From NCBI GenBank assembly GCA_003254905.1, contig QANU01005500.1, positions 142,554 through 206,553 of the forward strand: DNA of 64,000 nt, in the 5' to 3' direction. The notes under the pieces were generated by a model. The model was not told the origin of the DNA. It searched no databases and saw nothing but the letters and a program-made list of their open reading frames with translations. Source of the DNA: Nissolia schottii (taxonomy: Eukaryota > Streptophyta > Magnoliopsida > Fabales > Fabaceae). The position numbers and the translations under genes were made by a program. Below are positions 61,405 to 64,000 of this stretch, piece by piece. The stretch's first letter is position 1. Every line of letters starts with the position of its first letter.

Positions 61405-62260
61405 TCAAACATCAATCTGATATGTTATTGGCCTGTAATCATAGGATGTAAACCCAACAGTATCCTTATATCCAACAACCTCATTAAAGTGCTTTCTGGC
61501 TGATGATGGAATAGGAATGTCTTGATAAATTCCACTTTCTAGGTTGACACAAAAGATTGACGTCGCCACTATTTGCTAGGTGGTAGACTTGTTAGTCCAA
61601 TATCTAACACCCTCAACTGTTACACTCTTATATCCCAACAGTCCAATATTGACACCCTTTACAGCCACAACATCACTCCATTGATTAATGGAAGAACAAA
61701 AAATCTTGAATTTGCATGGACATTTTCCTGGTTTTTCTTTCCAAATTTGAATCACGCGGTAATGCACTGAATGTCTTAGATATCCAAAAGCATATGCAAA
61801 CACAACAAAATTTGTATGATCCATTTGTGGATCTGAATGATTTTGTATCTCCTGGTGGTTGAATTCCAAAAATAAATAAAGCTATCTGCTCCTAATAAGG
61901 AGAATCTAAAGCATATCACACCGTTGCTAACACCGACAACCGAATACCATTTTGGTTTAGCTAATCCGAAAAATGGATTTGGAGATGGAAGATCCGTTCC
62001 ATATGTACTGCTAACCCAACGCAAACTATCGTTACAATCTCCGATGAATGGATATCGATAATGTATTAAGACAGCAGAATAACATTCACCCGAAGTTAGA
62101 TAATGATTTTCCAGAAAAGCAGGGCTTTGTAAATAAGTGTTCCAATACTTTGAGAGACATTTGCACACTCCAACTGTATACACATCTACTCTTGATATAA
62201 TGTCTTGTACAATATCTTGTGGGAGGCATTTGACGGATTTGACGATGAAGTTGCTCCATA
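61405..62260 (-). pseudogene. F-box protein with FBA-type domain, broken
   Basis: The frame begins without an in-frame ATG in NFIVKSVKCLPQDIVQDIIS, an F-box start, and continues CKCLSKYWNTYLQSPAFLE. The usual LPVKSL stretch is shortened. Then come YSVVGVSNGVICFRF and IYFWNSTTRRYK, typical of F-box-associated (FBA_1/kelch-like) proteins. Near 61860 the frame shifts to the one reading FVVFAYAFGY and VIQIWKEKP. A stop follows at 61576, and beyond it VATSIFCVNLESGIYQDIPI reads on to 61405. Intact members are substrate adaptors of SCF ubiquitin ligases. This copy looks inactive. Confidence 0.75.
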
Positions 62261-64000
62261 TTTCCTCTAAATATTGTAAGTCACACGTCTGAACTAACTA
62301 CTTTTGCTGGAGTCGAATGAGACTCTTAGGTGTGCTAGTGGACTTGAGAGAAAAAAGCACAAATCTGGAATTTGAGAGAGCAAACTGCAGAACAGAAGCA
62401 ACACAATGCATGTGAAAGGGTTTTTAAAAGTTACTTTCTCAATGTTAATGCATAGTTAATATTTTCCAACTACCACCACACCAATTAATGACCACCATCT
62501 TCGGCTTCCGTAAAGCATTAAAATCATTTCATCCTTTCCCACGCTTGGATTAATTCTGCTATTAAGTTACTACCTAGAATCAGCTATAGTGCCCTCCTAA
62601 ATTCTAATGACATAAAATTGGTTCAAAGAATAATTACAAATGAGTACAATATATGTATAAGATAAATTTAATTAACCGTCTAAAACTATTGTGTGATAAG
62701 AGGATTTGAGAGTAAATTATAACACAACAATTTTATTTACTGAATGTAAAACTGAGATTAGATGTGAGTAATAAAATTACATGAGATGACAATTTGGAAA
62801 AAAATTACAAATTGCTTCAAAATTTTATAACTGAAATGTAATTCAAGGTGCTACAAATTTTGGAAAATTTCACTGTTTCTTTTATCCAATGAATTGTTAT
62901 AAAATTGTTTGAGAAATTTGATTAAATATGAATATTGAATAGAAAATATGCATCAGTATAGTTCATGAAATTTTTATAATGATCCACTGATTAAATAATG
63001 TTAATAATTTGAGCTTATATATTAGAATAAATCCCAAATTTTTAAGTATATTTATTTTAAGTGTGGAAAGTTGTTTAATCTCCTAAATGTGCTTATTGTC
63101 AAGAGTGCTATTTTTTTCCGTTTCTTTTAATGCGCTACTAATAAATCCATACCAGTGCATAAAACTATGTACACATTGTTAAGGAAACTCCAAATTGAAT
63201 AAACTATTTGTCTTCCATTAGATTTTGATTTTCGTTTGACTAAGGTCACTAGACTGCAATGCAAGTTGCTGTATTTACACGTAGTTGGAATAGGTGCACA
63301 GTGGATTAAATACACCTTTCAATTGTGTACAGGCTAGGGATGGTTTAGGTGGCCATTAAAACCGTGGAAGTAATGGATGCATTATGTAGGCTGCATGGTC
63401 ATAGGTTGGTACAGTTGCTAGTTTCAGAAAATCTAAACTACTACCATTAGTATTTCACGTATATGGTAGGTAGTGTACTGCAGTGGACAATACCAATTAT
63501 ATTATTAAATCTGCAAAGTAAAAACTGATTTTAAATTTATATTAAAAAATTTGTTTGCCGATTTCATGTCAAATTCCACTACTAATATGTTTGCGTTTGG
63601 CACTTTACCTGTTTGGGAGATGTTTGGGCCAACATATGTTCAAAAATATATATATAATTGTAAAAGTAAAGAAAATAACCAGACAAATCATTAAAACATT
63701 CTATATCCAAATTAAGCTAAAGGTAGTCTCTAATCCACATATTGATAAATGTATCAATTTACATTTTAATGATATATTTATTCTAAGTGTGTGAAGTTGT
63801 TTAATCATTTTGAATTATGGCCTGATGCTAAATTATCATTTTTCAATTATTATAATGTGTGTGTAATAAATATTCATCAGTATAAAAAATAACCTATACA
63901 TTATAAAGTCAAATCCAATAAGTCTACCTAAACACTACAAAGCATTGGAACCATGTGCCAAATGTTAGTCAGAAAATCATCACATGTATTAAATAATGTC
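62261..64000. other. AT-rich DNA, nothing recognised
   Basis: No credible coding frame, RNA gene or transposon end. Two short stretches (about 63045-63080 and 63772-63808) share 'tatttatt(t/c)taagtgtg' and 'aagttgtttaatc', so a diverged repeat may be present. The upstream region of the F-box pseudogene lies at the left edge. Confidence 0.5.

Overview
The window is nuclear DNA of a flowering plant, most probably a eudicot. It has intron-rich genes with GT..AG borders, AT-rich intergenic DNA, and several transposon classes lying close together. One unresolved base (N) sits in an AT microsatellite at 25545. I could not fix the species. A legume is possible, but this is a guess.

I support five intact protein genes, with splice junctions read directly from the sequence: (1) a type II DnaJ/HSP40 co-chaperone, minus strand, 2605-5505, 3 exons, 350 aa; (2 and 3) two tandem genes for TAXIMIN-type small cysteine-rich peptides, minus strand, 9638-10190 and 13579-14137, 2 exons and 77 aa each, which single-frame ORF calling misses because the conserved C-terminus appears only after splicing; (4) a GOLDEN2-LIKE (GLK) GARP transcription factor, plus strand, 31543-38419, 6 exons, 429 aa; (5) UBA5, the E1-like enzyme of the UFM1 pathway, minus strand, 45999-52849, 14 exons, 428 aa. 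Broken genes are an F-box/FBA gene (61405-62260), a piece of the DnaJ gene (10553-10758), and transposon genes.

Layout: 1-930 is the end of a large LTR whose fuller copy lies at 39924-44630. 1566-2201 is a hAT-like MITE. 2605-5700 holds DnaJ with a perfect heat-shock element upstream. 6935-17676 is a segmental tandem duplication: copy 1 and copy 2 each carry a MITE and a TAXIMIN gene, copy 2 begins with a fragment of DnaJ, and a partial copy 3 is split by a 2.6-kb LTR retrotransposon. 18345-23372 holds two degenerate Ty3/gypsy elements on the minus strand. 23373-30300 is mostly transposon debris (CACTA ends, copia gag). GLK follows, then a copia LTR remnant and the 4.7-kb LTR with a nested Mutator-like MITE. 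UBA5 carries a 1.5-kb insertion in one intron. 53580 to about 59860 is a decayed Helitron with Rep and helicase remnants, followed by the F-box pseudogene and 1.7 kb of AT-rich DNA with nothing recognised.

The genes are not an operon and need not cooperate. They share broad themes of protein homeostasis (DnaJ, UBA5), plastid development (GLK) and peptide signalling (TAXIMIN). No wholly new system was found. The most informative structure is the tandem duplication with its two intact TAXIMIN genes and its chimeric DnaJ junction.
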